From positions 93,431,121 to 93,495,120 of the forward strand of contig CAKMRJ010005745.1 in the NCBI GenBank assembly GCA_928212115.1: DNA of 64,000 bases, read 5' to 3'. Each line of letters begins with the position of its first letter. Position 1 is the stretch's first letter. Origin of the DNA: Lactuca virosa (lineage: Eukaryota > Streptophyta > Magnoliopsida > Asterales > Asteraceae). The notes beneath the pieces were generated by a model. That model ran no database searches. It had not been told where the DNA came from and saw only the letters and a program-made list of their open reading frames with translations. Made by a program: the position numbers and the translations under genes. Below are positions 34,852-46,301 of this stretch, one piece after another.

Positions 34852-35505
34852 TTTTATTGTAGCAAGAGTAACAGTAGTAGTAAATATAGCTTCGGAAATC
34901 CTTTGCCATTTCGTAATTTATTTTACAAAAGACACTTAAATAGTCTTTACACTTGAGATGTACCAAAACATCGTTGCCTTCCCTTAGTACGTATCCTTAA
35001 GAACTTACCCTCGATTGTTTCTCTTTCATTCGTGCTACCTCTTCCCGTTTCAGAATATATCTTTTCCAGATTTAGTAGCCAACCCGGAAGCGAGAAAATA
35101 GTCCCTAATCTCTTCTTTATTAGGTGGCTAATTTACAGTTAGTGTTGATTTAGAATGTGACTCAAGTATCAATGTGTACTTAGCACTCAATGCAGTTGAA
35201 GCTTTAGAAAAACTTATAATGCACTTTTAAGTTAGATAATATCTAACTAGATAATCTTTTCAACTAGGTTGCCAAGGTTGGATCATGATTTCCATGATCC
35301 TAATTTCTCACAATCTAGACTGTAGAACTCAAATTAGGGAAACCCTAACCAGATTATAGATAAAGCATTTGAATCTCCCTTGAGAAGTTAATCGAAGGTT
35401 CTTCAAGTCACCAACTCTCCTGCTATACAATTGTATTCGACAAAGTTCTAATAGAATACGTCACGAATTGAATTTCAGGACGAAATTCTTTCAATCGGGG
35501 GAGAC

Positions 35506-37742
35506 TGTGACAACCGTCAAAATTTGAGACAGTTCTAGATTTGAATAAACTTAGTTGCACGTATTGGCACGACACATACTAGACTTGGTAACTAGAAGCT
35601 AAGTTATAACCTACTAGAAACTCGGAAACAAGTAGAATCGAAGAATAGTGTACTTAGATTTCACATTGGTATGTGAATTTTACAACTACTTAAATGTAAT
35701 GACTATCCATATTCGGGTCATTCCTTGAATTGAACATCTTTGCATGAATCATGTAGATACATCATGCACTTGACCTAGAAGTAGAAATTAGGTCAAAGTC
35801 TCATAGAAACTTAAGTCAAAGTTGAAAACTAGGACTAGTATACTTGATTCCTCAATTTCGCTTGAATCTCAGAATCACTACATAGAATGCTAATAATCTG
35901 ATTTCAATCAAACTATGTAAATTTCTACCAAATATAATTATTTATTTTGAAAATTTTGATTTTTTCAAATATTAAACTCAATTCATTATGGTGTTAACAA
36001 ATTTTATTTGGTTCAAAAAAATCCAAGATATTCTATATCCATTGTGATATTCCAAAATGCCCAAACTTTATAACAAGTGTCAAAATTTTATAAAATAAAT
36101 GAAAGTTTTATAAATTTTAAACATCCCCCAAAATTTTATATTATATATAACATCTTTAATTATTTACATATATCATGAGATCTAGATTGTATTATGGACA
36201 ATAATTTATAAACGTTAGCTTATTTATGAGCAAAGGAGCCAAAGGGTCATAAAATTCAATACAAGATTTTATATTTTATAAACATAACCCCCAAACCATA
36301 TGAATTATATAAATAAAAAAATGAATGTTGGAAAATACTCCTTCTCTCCTCAAAATAACGTTCACATCTCTTCCCACAAGCCACCTCTTCCCTAACCTTA
36401 ATCATTTTACTCATTCCTTCACTCCACTTATCTCTTTCTCTCTCTAAAAACTTCCCTCTTCATTTCCTCTGCAAATGACGAACCAAGAAACAATATCACT
36501 GGGAGAGATTTTTACATTCAATTCTTCATGAGTTCATAAGCATCTCTATATTTTGGTGGACGATTTTGGTGGAGTATAACCCCAAAGAGATGACGACAGA
36601 GATGACCAATCCAGAGAGATATAATCTCTCTTTTCTCTTTTTTCTTCTCTCTAAAACCCCCACTCTTTACCTCTATGAATTAGCTCCAAAATACACGAAA
36701 TTTCCCGGAAATATCCCTCATTTTACTCAAGAATACTCATCATTTTAACTTGATCTTCAAGGTAAAATCAATTTCCTTACATTTTGTTCACTTTTCTTTC
36801 AAAATATCAAGTTTTCTTGCATTTTTCTTCTCCATAAACACTTTTCTTTGAGATTATTCTGATGCATGTTCAAGCATGTCAAATTTGATGATTATGGTAG
36901 TAGGATTTCACCCAAAAACAATATGCATGTTGTTAAAAGGTGAAATCCAATGATCAAAACCTAAACCAAATCCATCAACTTGAGTTTTACAAATTTTAAT
37001 GATCCAAAACCACATGCATTCAAGTTTTTCATTTAGAAACATCATTTTGAACAAAGTAAGTTCATACATGGTCTTGAAATCATAATGCATGTGATGAACA
37101 TCAAGCTTAAAGGATTGATTATCAAAGTACATTGGTAATAGTGCTTATAAATTATTTATTCATAAATAAATATCTAAAACTTCTTTTCTGTTCAAATAAG
37201 ATTTTTTCCAGAATCCAAACAACAAAATAAGATGATCTGGAAATTTTCAGAAAATAAAACATATTTCTCGATTTATTGTAATTTTTGTAAGAAAATAGAG
37301 CAATAATTCACATAAAATACTTTTTATTCTCCATAAATTATGGTAAATTTCTGATATGACCTATGCACTGATTAAAGACGTTTCATCAAGGTGCATGTAT
37401 TTCTATGAATGTTTTCTATTGATTTCAAATCTATTTTTGTTGAAGAGAGATAAATTGTAAAATACAGTAATGAATTTCCAAAGCCATAGTTCATAATATT
37501 CGCATGTTCTAGACGTCATAGAGACCCCTCGACAAATTTTCCATATTTTTCCAATACAATTTCTTATTTCTCCTGATTTAATGAATGTTTAAGGTATTAA
37601 ATTGATGAAAAATAGCTACACTTATCCAAAATTTATGAAACTTCGCTAGAATATCTTATGCTACATATAAATCATAAATAAAAGGTTTGGTGAATTTAAC
37701 CTACTGTTTAATAAATTTTCACGAATTAATGCTTATTTAAGT
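35506..37742 (+). repeat. 3' LTR of element J, first part
   Basis: Starts TGTGACAACCGTC after the purine tract and matches 27329-29550 with a few percent substitutions. It breaks at ATTTAAGT, where element B is inserted; continuation is at 46302. Confidence 0.88.
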
Positions 37743-39432
37743 TGTGACAACGTAAATTTTCAAAACAATTTTTCATTTTTAAAACATACTTTCAATCACA
37801 CGATAATCACAAAACATAATGTATCCACTGTGTCATAACAAAACATGTCCCAGAATCTCAATAACATAAACTCCATAAGTGTGTACGGATCATGTCGGCG
37901 CCTTCCCGCGATCATCACTAGTACCTGAAACACATAACATAACAACTGTAAGCATAAATGCTTAGTGAGTTCCCCAAGATACCACATACAACACATAAGC
38001 CTTTCCAGGCCATAACTCTGTAGGATCTTCCGATCCATGTGTCTCAGGGGACTTTCGTCCCGAATCCCGGTAGACGTTCCGGTCCTACCCGCATCGACCT
38101 TCCGATCCGTAACCTCTTGACCTTCCGGTCGATGTCATCTTGACCTTCTGGTCCATATCATCTTGACCTTCCGGTCCATACCATACATAGCATACATAGC
38201 ACATACATATCACATGACCGCACATAGCACATACATCTCATAGCATACAAGACCTTCCGGTCACACATAGGTACCCTTCCAGGTACAGTATAGTGAGAAG
38301 ACTCACCTCAATGAAGTCGGATAAACTCTCGTGCTCAACGTCCCGACCTAGCCTCCTCCTATTATTCAAATAACATTCCCGATCAATATTCTCTCATAAT
38401 CTCATCTCTACAGATTGGGTAGAAGGCCATTCTACCCCTCTCTGAACTGTCTTGAATCAGTCTTGACCAGAACCCTAAAGTCAACGAAAGTCAACGGTCA
38501 AACTTTGACCCGACTCGTCGAGTGCACAAAGGCGACTCGGCGAGTCCATGCGGGTTCTATGAATCCTTCTAGCCTCTCTTGACTCGTCGAGTCATCGTCC
38601 CACTCGACGGGTTACACCTGTCACGAATCGCGGGGCAACCCCGACTCGACTCGTCGAGTCCCATTATGGACTCGGGGAGTTGCTTCCATGTTCTTACTCA
38701 AATGACCTTCTAAGATCAGATCTGCTTCCCTAACTATCAGATCTACCCTTCAAGTGTTCAAATGTCATGTAAAGGTGCAACCTTTACGTGCATGCAACCC
38801 ATAACAAGTCACAAATGGAGAAATAACTCTAAAAATGGCAACCTAGTCCCCAATCTCTCATTGGCCTGCATAAAGCTGAGGAATAGTGACTCTATGGACC
38901 TCTAATGGTCCAGATCTGATGCTATTAACACAAAGGGGACCTCATACTCACTAGATCTTACATAAAATGGAGGTAAAAACCCTAAAATCATGAAATCTAT
39001 CATATCAACATGAAATAGAAAGGATTATACCTCCAGAGATGAATTCTCAAGATGATTAGCCCATATCCAAGCCCCCTTTACGCTCTAGATGGGTGTTTCC
39101 TTCTTCCTTCTAGCAGAACTACACCAAAAGTGATGTATTAGCCTCCTCTTGCTCTCAACTCTCCCACTACTCTCTCTAGGGTTTCTCTGGGATGAAGTGG
39201 CCGCAAATGGAGGCTATAAAGGCCTTTAAATAGGGCACCGACCCCGAGAGTTAGGGTTTTGAATTACAGCGCGGACTCGCCGAGTCCACGCATCGACTCG
39301 TCGAGTCCTTCATTAAATCTGACAAGAAATGCGCGCTCCTACTCGGCGAGTCTGAGCACCTACTCGCCGAGTCCCTCCATAAAACTCAAAATAAATGAAC
39401 TTTATAGCATACCTAGAAATCCAGATGTTACA
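37743..39432 (-). repeat. 3' LTR of element B
   Basis: TGTGACAACG...CAGATGTTACA, 1690 bp. TATA box (minus strand CTATTTAAAGG) at about 39222-39234. Palindromes of type ACTCG-N-CGAGT cluster at about 38512-38690 and 39270-39385, on both sides of the TATA box. Compared with the other LTR it carries a roughly 29-bp extra segment near 38660-38690 bordered by such palindromes. Confidence 0.95.
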
Positions 39433-39444
39433 ATTCTCCCCCAC
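39433..39444 (-). other. Polypurine tract of element B
   Basis: Plus strand ATTCTCCCCCAC, that is a purine run on the minus strand directly abutting the 3' LTR; primes second-strand synthesis. Confidence 0.85.
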
Positions 39445-39449
39445 TAGAA

Positions 39450-41897
39450 TTAGACTTCGCCCTCGAAGTCTTGCTCGTCAAACAACTCTGGATGCTGCTC
39501 CCGCATCTCCAGCTCCGACTCACAAGTCAGCACGGACCCTTTCCGATGTTGCCACTGGACCTGCACCAGGGACACTTCCTTGTTCCTCAGAACCTTGATC
39601 TTCCAATCCCAGATCGCGATTGGCCTCTCAGCATAATTCAGGCTCGCATTAATCTGAATATCCTCCAGTGGTACCGCTGTCGACTCGTCGGCTATACACT
39701 TCCTCAACTGAGACACGTGGAAGGTGTCATGAATCTGGCTCAGCTCCGCAGGTTGCTCCAACCGATATGCTACCCTGCCCACCCTCGCGGTCACCCTGAA
39801 CGGACCGATGTATCGGGGCCCCAGCTTGCCCCTCTTCCTGAATCGGATCACTCCTTTCCAAGGAGACACTTTCAGGAGTACGAAGTCTCCCACCTGGAAC
39901 TCAAGCTCGGATCGTCGCCTATCCGCATAACTCTTCTGACGACTCTGAGCCGTCAGTAACCTCTGTCTAACCTGCTGTATCTGCTCTGTCGTCTGAAGTA
40001 CTATCTCAGTGCTACCCATCACACGCTGCCCTACCTCTCCCCAGTAAATGGGAGTCTGACACCTCCTCCCATACAACAAGTCGAAGGGAGGCATACCAAT
40101 ACTCGAATGGTGGTTGTTGTTATAAGAAAACTCAGCCAATGGCAGATACGTGTCCCAACTTCCCCCGAAGTCCAACACACATGCTCGGAGCATGTCCTCG
40201 AGTGTCTGAATCTTCCGCTCACTCTGCCCGTCCGTCTGTGGGTGGTATGTGGTACTGAAATGCAACCTCGTACCTAACTCCTCATGGAACTTCTTCCAGA
40301 ATCTGGAAGTGAAACGTACATCTCGATCTGACAGAATCGAGATCTGTACTCCATGACGCGATACCACCTCTCTCACGTACAACTCTACCAATCTCTCTGC
40401 AGAAGAGCTCTCACTGATAGCAAGGAAGTGAGCGCTCTTCGTCAGCCGGTCGACAATCACCCAAATCGCATCGACACCCCTCGCGGTCCTTGGCAATTTG
40501 GTGATAAAATCCATGGAAATCTGTTCCCACTTCCACTGGGGAACCTCAAGTGGCTGCAATTTGCCATGCGGACGCTGGTGCTCGGCCTTAACCCTGCGAC
40601 AGGTCAAGCACCTCTCAACAATCCATACAACATCCCTCTTCATACAGGGCCACCAATAGTCTTTCTTCAAATCCAAATACATCTTAGTGGCTCGGGGATG
40701 GATCGAGAACCTCGATCTATGCGCCTCCTCCATCAGAATGGTACGTGCCCCGCCTGCATACGGCACCCAAATCCGACCTCGAAAGGTCATTAGCCCTCGG
40801 CTATCGGTAACGAACTCAGATACCTGCCAAATCACCCGCTCTCTCTTGCGGTTCTCCGGTTTCACGGCCTCTGCCTGGGCCTCCCGAATGGTGTCCAACA
40901 CCGGAGTCATCACTGTCAATCTCAAGCAAACATCTCGTATCGGGGCACTCTCCGCCCTACGGCTCAGGGCATCAGCTACAACATTAGCTTTTCCCGGGTG
41001 GTACAGGATCTCACAATCGTAATCCTTTACCACGTCCAACCATCTCCTCTGGCGCATATTCAGATTAGGCTGATCCATCAAATACTTCAAGCTCTTATGG
41101 TCCGTGTATATGGTACACCGAACCCCATATAAATAGTGACGCCATAACTTGAGGGCGAACACCACTGCCCCCAACTCCAGATCGTGGGTGGGATACCTCG
41201 TCTCATGAGGCTTCAGTTGCCTCGATGCATACGCTATCACATGCCCCCTCTTCATAAGTACTGCACCCAACCCTGATATCGATGCATCACAATACACCAC
41301 AATATCCTCTATCCCTTCCGGGAGGGCTAACACAGGGGCTTCGCATAACTTCTGGCGAAGTGTCTCAAACGAGGTCTGCTGCTCCGGACCCCATGAAAAA
41401 GCAACACCCTTCCAGGTCAACCTGGTGAGAGGCACGACGATCTTGGAGAAATCTCTGATAAATCTCCGATAGTAGCCGGCCAATCCTAGAAAACTCCTGA
41501 TCTCGGTGGGTGATCTCGGCACCTCCCACCTCATAACCGCCTCAATCTTGGCCGGATCGACCAAAATCCCATTCTGGTTGACGAGATGCCCCAAGAACTG
41601 GACCTCCCGTAACCAGAACTCGCACTTGGAGAATTTGGCATAAAGCCTCTCCGTCCTCAATACCTCGAGGATCTCTCTCAGATGCTCCTCGTGCTGCTCT
41701 CTAGATCTCGAATACACTAAAATATCATCAATGAACACGATCACCGATCGGTCCAATATCAGTCTGCACACCCTGTTCATGAGATCCATGAACGCTGCCG
41801 GTGCATTGGTGAGCCCGAAAGGCATCACCACGAACTCGTAATGCCCATAACGAGTCCTGAACGCCGTCTTCTGGATATCCTCGTCACGCACTCTCAT
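39450..41897 (-). pseudogene. Pol of element B: RT core, RNase H, integrase, chromodomain-like tail
   Basis: Open frame of 815 codons. Residues about 1-60 are reverse transcriptase with the catalytic FIDD box (VIVFIDDILVYSRS). RNase H follows (YCDASISGLGAVL near residue 205, TDHKSLKYL near 275). The integrase zinc-binding part is near residue 400 (CLTCRRVKAEHQRP about 440), and the catalytic core has MDFITKLPR, ILSDRDVRF and TTYHPQTDGQSERK. The tail (GPRYIGPFRV, then IAIWDWKIKVLRNKEVSLVQVQW) is of the chromodomain-like type that directs insertion in chromoviruses. It lacks the first part of RT because of a one-base insertion near 41898-41900; the upstream part is 41884-42153. Confidence 0.93.
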
Positions 41898-42153
41898 CTA
41901 GATGATATCCAGACCTCAGATCAATCTTGGAGAACCAAGACATTCCCTGCAACTGATCGAACAAATCGTCGATCCTGGGTAATGGGTAACGGTTCTTGAC
42001 CGTCAACTTGTTCAACTCCCGGTAATCAATGCACATATGGTGTGAACCATCCTTTTTCTTGACAAAATGGATCGGTGCTCCCCAAGGGGAACTACTCGGT
42101 CTAATAAACCCCTTCCCCAGCAGCTCCTGAAGCTGTGAGGATAACTCCTGCAT
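41884..42153 (-). pseudogene. N-terminal reverse transcriptase segment of element B
   Basis: Eighty-nine codons in the gag frame: QLQELLGKGFIRPSSSPWGA, then FVKKKDGSHHMCIDYRELN and FSKIDLRSGYH, which are the first RT blocks. The frame runs out after SGYH because one extra base shifts it relative to the downstream pol frame. Just upstream, an in-frame TAG (42154-42156) replaces the codon normally present after APYRLAPP. Confidence 0.93.
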
Positions 42154-43050
42154 CTATGGCGGCGCAAGGCGATAAGGAGCCTTGGCGATAGGCGCTGCCC
42201 CCGGAACCAAGTCGATACGGAACTCTACCTGCCTCTCGGGAGGCACACCCGGCAATTCCTCAGGAAAAACATCTGGGAACTCACGCACTATCGGAACGTC
42301 ATCCATCGAACTCGGCCTCCCAGCGGTCTCTCGTGTGTCCATCACATAGGCTACAAACCCGCTGCAGCCCTGCTGTAAACTCTGTCTCGCTCTGGCAGCC
42401 GAACAAAACGCTGACCCACATCGGGTACCCTCGCCGTACACCGTAAGTACTCCCCTACTAGGGTCTCGTATCATCACCAACTGTCGCTCGCAGTCTATAA
42501 CAGCCCCAAATCGGCTCAACCAATCCATGCCCACTATGACACATACGTCCCCCATTGCAATCAGGACTAGATCTATCGGGAACTCAACACTGAAGATCTC
42601 GAGTATACATCCTCGAATCACATCCGTAGCATACACCGCTCGCTCGTCAGCTATGGAAACTCGTAGAGGTCGACTCAACGCCTCTCGTCGGCTACTGATG
42701 TGTCGACTAAACGCTATCAACACAAATGATCGACTCGCACCTGAGTCAAATAACACTAAGGCAGGTACATAACTCACAAGAAAAGTACCTACGCATATCA
42801 TAATATAAGCACAATATCTCAACTCAGCATAAATAAATAAAGAATACATACCAGCCACAACATCGGGCGCTGCGCGGACCTCCTCCGCTGTCAACTGGAA
42901 AGCTCTCCCGCGAACCTTCGGTGCCTCGGCCTTTGCTGGCAGAACCTCGGTAACCCTAGCAGCAGGTGTAGATCCTTGTGCTGATCCCTGATGTAACTGC
43001 GGGCACTCGGCCTTCCGATGGCCAGTCTGGTTGCAATGAAAGCAAACCAT
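42154..43050 (-). pseudogene. Zinc knuckle and aspartic protease region of element B
   Basis: Opens within the second CCHC knuckle (CFHCNQTGHRKAEC); a first one (CYKCGKKGHIAKDC) lies just upstream in the same frame. The protease site DSGAS is at about 42735-42749 (LVLFDSGASRSFV). Fold elements such as GMDWLSRFGAVIDC follow, and the segment ends with PYRLAPP and a stop. Protease would cut the Gag-Pol precursor. A 63-nt intron-like segment (42789-42851) sits upstream of the active site. Confidence 0.92.
42789..42851 (-). other. Probable 63-nt intron in the protease region of element B
   Basis: On the minus strand the segment begins GTATGT after GTGGCTG and ends GCGTAG before GTACTTTTCTTG. It is much more AT-rich than its flanks. 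Removing it joins DVVAG directly to TFLVSYVPAL, the usual spacing before the protease site. Its length is a multiple of three and it has no stop, so the unspliced message still reads through. Element H has a GTATGT segment at the same place and phase. Confidence 0.6.
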
Positions 43051-43218
43051 AAACCCCTTGGGGCAATCCTTGGCGATATGCCCCTTCTTGCCACATTTGT
43101 AGCAAGCACTTGATCGACAGACTCCATCATGTCCCTTTCTGCACTTCCCACAAGTGCAGCCCTTCTGGCCTCCAGATCTCCTACCAGCGGACTTTGCCCG
43201 CTTGGCTGCCGGCTGAGA

Positions 43219-44028
43219 CTATGCCGGCCGCCGATCCATCCTCTGAGACTCGGCCTCCTCCCTGGCCTGAGTCTCCAACTCAATCTCCCTCTTCCGGGCA
43301 TTTGCCTGAAGCTCAGAAAATGTCCGGTAAGTCGAGTTCGACACGAACTCCCGTATATCCCTCCTCAAAACGCCCAAATATCGGCTCATGCGTGCCTGCT
43401 CAGTAGACACCTGCTCAGGGAAGAACATCGCCCTCTCATGAAACTTCCTGGTAACCACAGTAACATAATCAGTACCCTGCTTGAGGGTCAAGAACTCCTG
43501 AACCAACCGTTCCCTCTCCACCGGGGGAACATACTCGTCTCTGAACATAGCGGTGAACCTCTCCCAGGTCACCTCTGAAATCTCTGCAAGAGTGAAGCTC
43601 GCCGTCATGAACTTCCACCAGTCCTTCGCTCCCAAGCGAAACTGGTTCAGCGCGAACCGTACCCTCATATGCTCCGGACATGAACACGTGTAGATGCATC
43701 CCTCGATATCAGAAATCCATCTCATCGCAGCGATCGGATCCTGCGTCCCATCAAACTCTGGTGGCTTCGTGTTGCTGAACTCCCGAAACAACAACGAGTC
43801 ACCTCCCTGAGGCCTGGCAGCAGCCACAGATGCAGTAGCTGCAGCAGCCGCAGCCTCAGTCACCGCTGTGTACCGCTCATCAAAAGTCTCAATCAATGTG
43901 GTCTTGATAGACCCAAACATCTCCGGGATCTCGGCTCGAATCGCCGCTGCTACCTCATCGTGGATCATCTGACGAAGCTCCTCATCACTCACGCCGCTCG
44001 TCTCAGGTCTGTGGTGTGTCCCAACCAT
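43219..44028 (-). pseudogene. Gag capsid region of element B
   Basis: Start codon at 44026-44028 (MVGTHHRPETSG) chosen because homology begins there; the open frame extends 16 codons further up. Blocks include MFGSIKTTLIETFDERY, an alanine-rich stretch, FDGTQDPIAAMRWISDIE, RFALNQFRLGAKDWWKFM and FHERAMFFPEQ, typical of the Ty3 Gag capsid. A TAG at 43219-43221 interrupts the frame before the zinc knuckles, which continue in the same frame. Confidence 0.93.
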
Positions 44029-44076
44029 GATGTCTCTGAAATACAACATAATAATATCAGAAATTCGCTCGAGCAT

Positions 44077-44624
44077 ACTTGCACTCGATAACTCAACCTT
44101 ACTTGTTCCCCAGTACCCTAAGGATTCTTACTTGGACTGTGCACTGATCCGGTGTCTTCAGTAGTACGGGCCCTATACTACCGTCCATACCGCATCAATG
44201 TTCACCCCAAGTCCTCCTACAAGGATCCCAGATCACAAGTACTCTATATCTCACTGGCATAGGCTACCCTTCGGTAGACCTCTCATCAGCTCCTCACTGC
44301 TACCTACTCGCTCTCAAGCATCACATAGCAGCAAAATCCTTCATAGGCTAAGGCATCACAAAATCAGGCCACTCTAGTCCTAATATGAATACTTAGCCAA
44401 CTCTAGCATGCATATCATATCATAACATATCTCATAACACATAATGTAAGGGTATTTTGGGAAATCACCGTTCAGGCGCTGGCTGATCGTACACACTGCT
44501 TCCTTCTGCCTTTCTCAAAATCTTTTACTCTTTTAGAAAAATTGTTTATCTTATGAAAAACTTTCTCAAATCCTCAGTTTGAGTTCAGATTCATCCGAAG
44601 ATGCACCCGAATCCCTCAAACCAA
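44077..44624 (-). other. Untranslated leader of element B
   Basis: About 0.5 kb between the primer site and gag, with no reading frame of note. It corresponds in position to the leaders of elements H and G. Confidence 0.6.
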
Positions 44625-44637
44625 GGCTCTGATACCA
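44625..44637 (-). other. Primer binding site of element B
   Basis: Minus strand TGGTATCAGAGCC, three bases from the 5' LTR; initiator methionine tRNA type. Confidence 0.93.
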
Positions 44638-44640
44638 ACT

Positions 44641-46301
44641 TGTGACAACGTAAATTTTCAAAACAATTTTTCATTTTTAAAACATACTTTCAATCACACG
44701 ATAATCACAAAACATAATGTATCCACTGTGTCATAACAAAACATGTCCCATACTCTCAATAACATAAACTCCATAAGTGTGTACGGATCATGTCGGCGCC
44801 TTCCCACGATCATCACTAGTACCTGAAACACATAACATAACAAGTGTAAGCATAAATGCTTAGTGAGTTCCCCAAGATACCACATACAACACATACGCCT
44901 TTCCAGGCCATAACTCTGTAGGATCTTCCGATCCATGTGTCTCAGGGGACTTCCGTCCCGAATCCCGGTACACCTTCCGGTCCTACCCGCATCGACCTTC
45001 TGGTCCGTAACCTCTTGACCTTCCGGTCCATGTCATCTTGACCTTCCGGTCCATATCATCTTGACCTTCCGGTCCATACCATACATAGCATACATAGCAC
45101 ATACATATCACATAACCGCACATATCACATACATCTCATAGCATACAAGACCTTCCGGTCACACATAGGTACCCTTCCAGGTACAGTATAGTGAGAAGAC
45201 TCACCTCAATGAAGTCGGATAAACTCTCGTGCTCAACGTCCCGACCTAGCCTCCTCCTATTATTCAAATAAGATTCCCGATCAATATTCTCTCATAATCT
45301 CATCTCTACAGATTGGGTAGAAGGCCATTCTACCCCTCTCTAAACTCTCTTGAATCAGTCTTGACCAAAACCCTAAAGTCAACGAAAGTCAACGGTCAAA
45401 CTTTGACCCGACTCGTCGAGTGCATAAAGGCGACTCGGCGAGTCCATGCGGGTTCTCTGAATCCTTCTAGCCTCTCTTGACTCGTCGAGTCATCGTCCCA
45501 CTCGACGGGTTACACCTGTCACGAATAGCGGGGCAACCCCGACTCGACTCGTCGAGTTGCTTCCATGTTCTTACTTATATGACCTTCTAAGGTCAGATCT
45601 GCTTCCCTAACTATCAGATCTACCCTTCAAGTGTTCAAATGTCATGTAAAGGTGCAACCTTTACGTGCATGCAACCCACAACAAGTCACAAATGGAGAAA
45701 TAACTCTAAAAATGGCAACCTAGTCCCCAATCTCTCATTGGCCTGCATAAAGCTGAGCGATAGTGACTCTATGGACCTCTAATGGTCCAGATCTGATCCT
45801 ATTAACACAAAGGGGACCTCATACTCACTAGATCTTAGATAAAATGGAGGTAAAAACCCTAAAATCTATCATATCAACATGAAATAGAAAGGATTATACC
45901 TCCAGAGATGAATTCTCAAGATGATTAGCCCAGATCCAAGCCCCCTTCACGCTCTAGATGGGTGTTTCCTTCTTCCTTCTAGCAAAACTACACCAAAAGT
46001 GATGTATTAGCCTCCTCTTGCTCTCAACTCTCCCACTGCTCTCTCTAGGGTTTCTCTGGGATGAAGTGGCCGCAAATGGAGGCTATAAAGGCCTTTAAAT
46101 AGGGCACAGACCCCGAGAGTTAGGGTTTCGAATTACAGCGCGGACTCGTCGAGTCCACGCATCGACTCATCGAGTCCTTCATTAAATCAGACAAGAAATG
46201 CACTCTCCTACTCGGCGAGTCTGAGCGCCTACTCGCCGAGTCCCTCCATAAAACTCAAAATAAATGAACTTTATAGCATACCTGGAAATTCGGATGTTAC
46301 A
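44641..46301 (-). repeat. 5' LTR of element B
   Basis: TGTGACAACG...CGGATGTTACA, 1661 bp, same features as the 3' LTR. This copy drives transcription of the element; the upstream palindrome cluster is at about 46140-46250 and the TATA box near 46090-46105. Confidence 0.95.

Larger units (their letters stand above)
31485..35505 (+). other. Core of element J, no recognisable gene
   Basis: About 4 kb, AT-rich. The longest non-repeat frames are around 60-70 codons. The one at 32061-32267 (68 codons, MESVPIPTRVIIGASCW...) has more balanced base use than its surroundings and could be a gag relic, but I find no known motif. A (TA)n run is at 34806-34849. The core ends in the polypurine tract before 35506. 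Confidence 0.7.

Noticed and set aside
36908..37132. Minus-strand frame nearly identical to one at 28719-28901
   Set aside because: Similarity only reflects the two LTRs of element J; no start context, no motif, and the frame differs in length between copies.
39471..41022. Plus-strand open frames of 110-160 codons opposite the pol of element B
   Set aside because: Shadows of a GC-balanced real coding frame on the minus strand; no motif.
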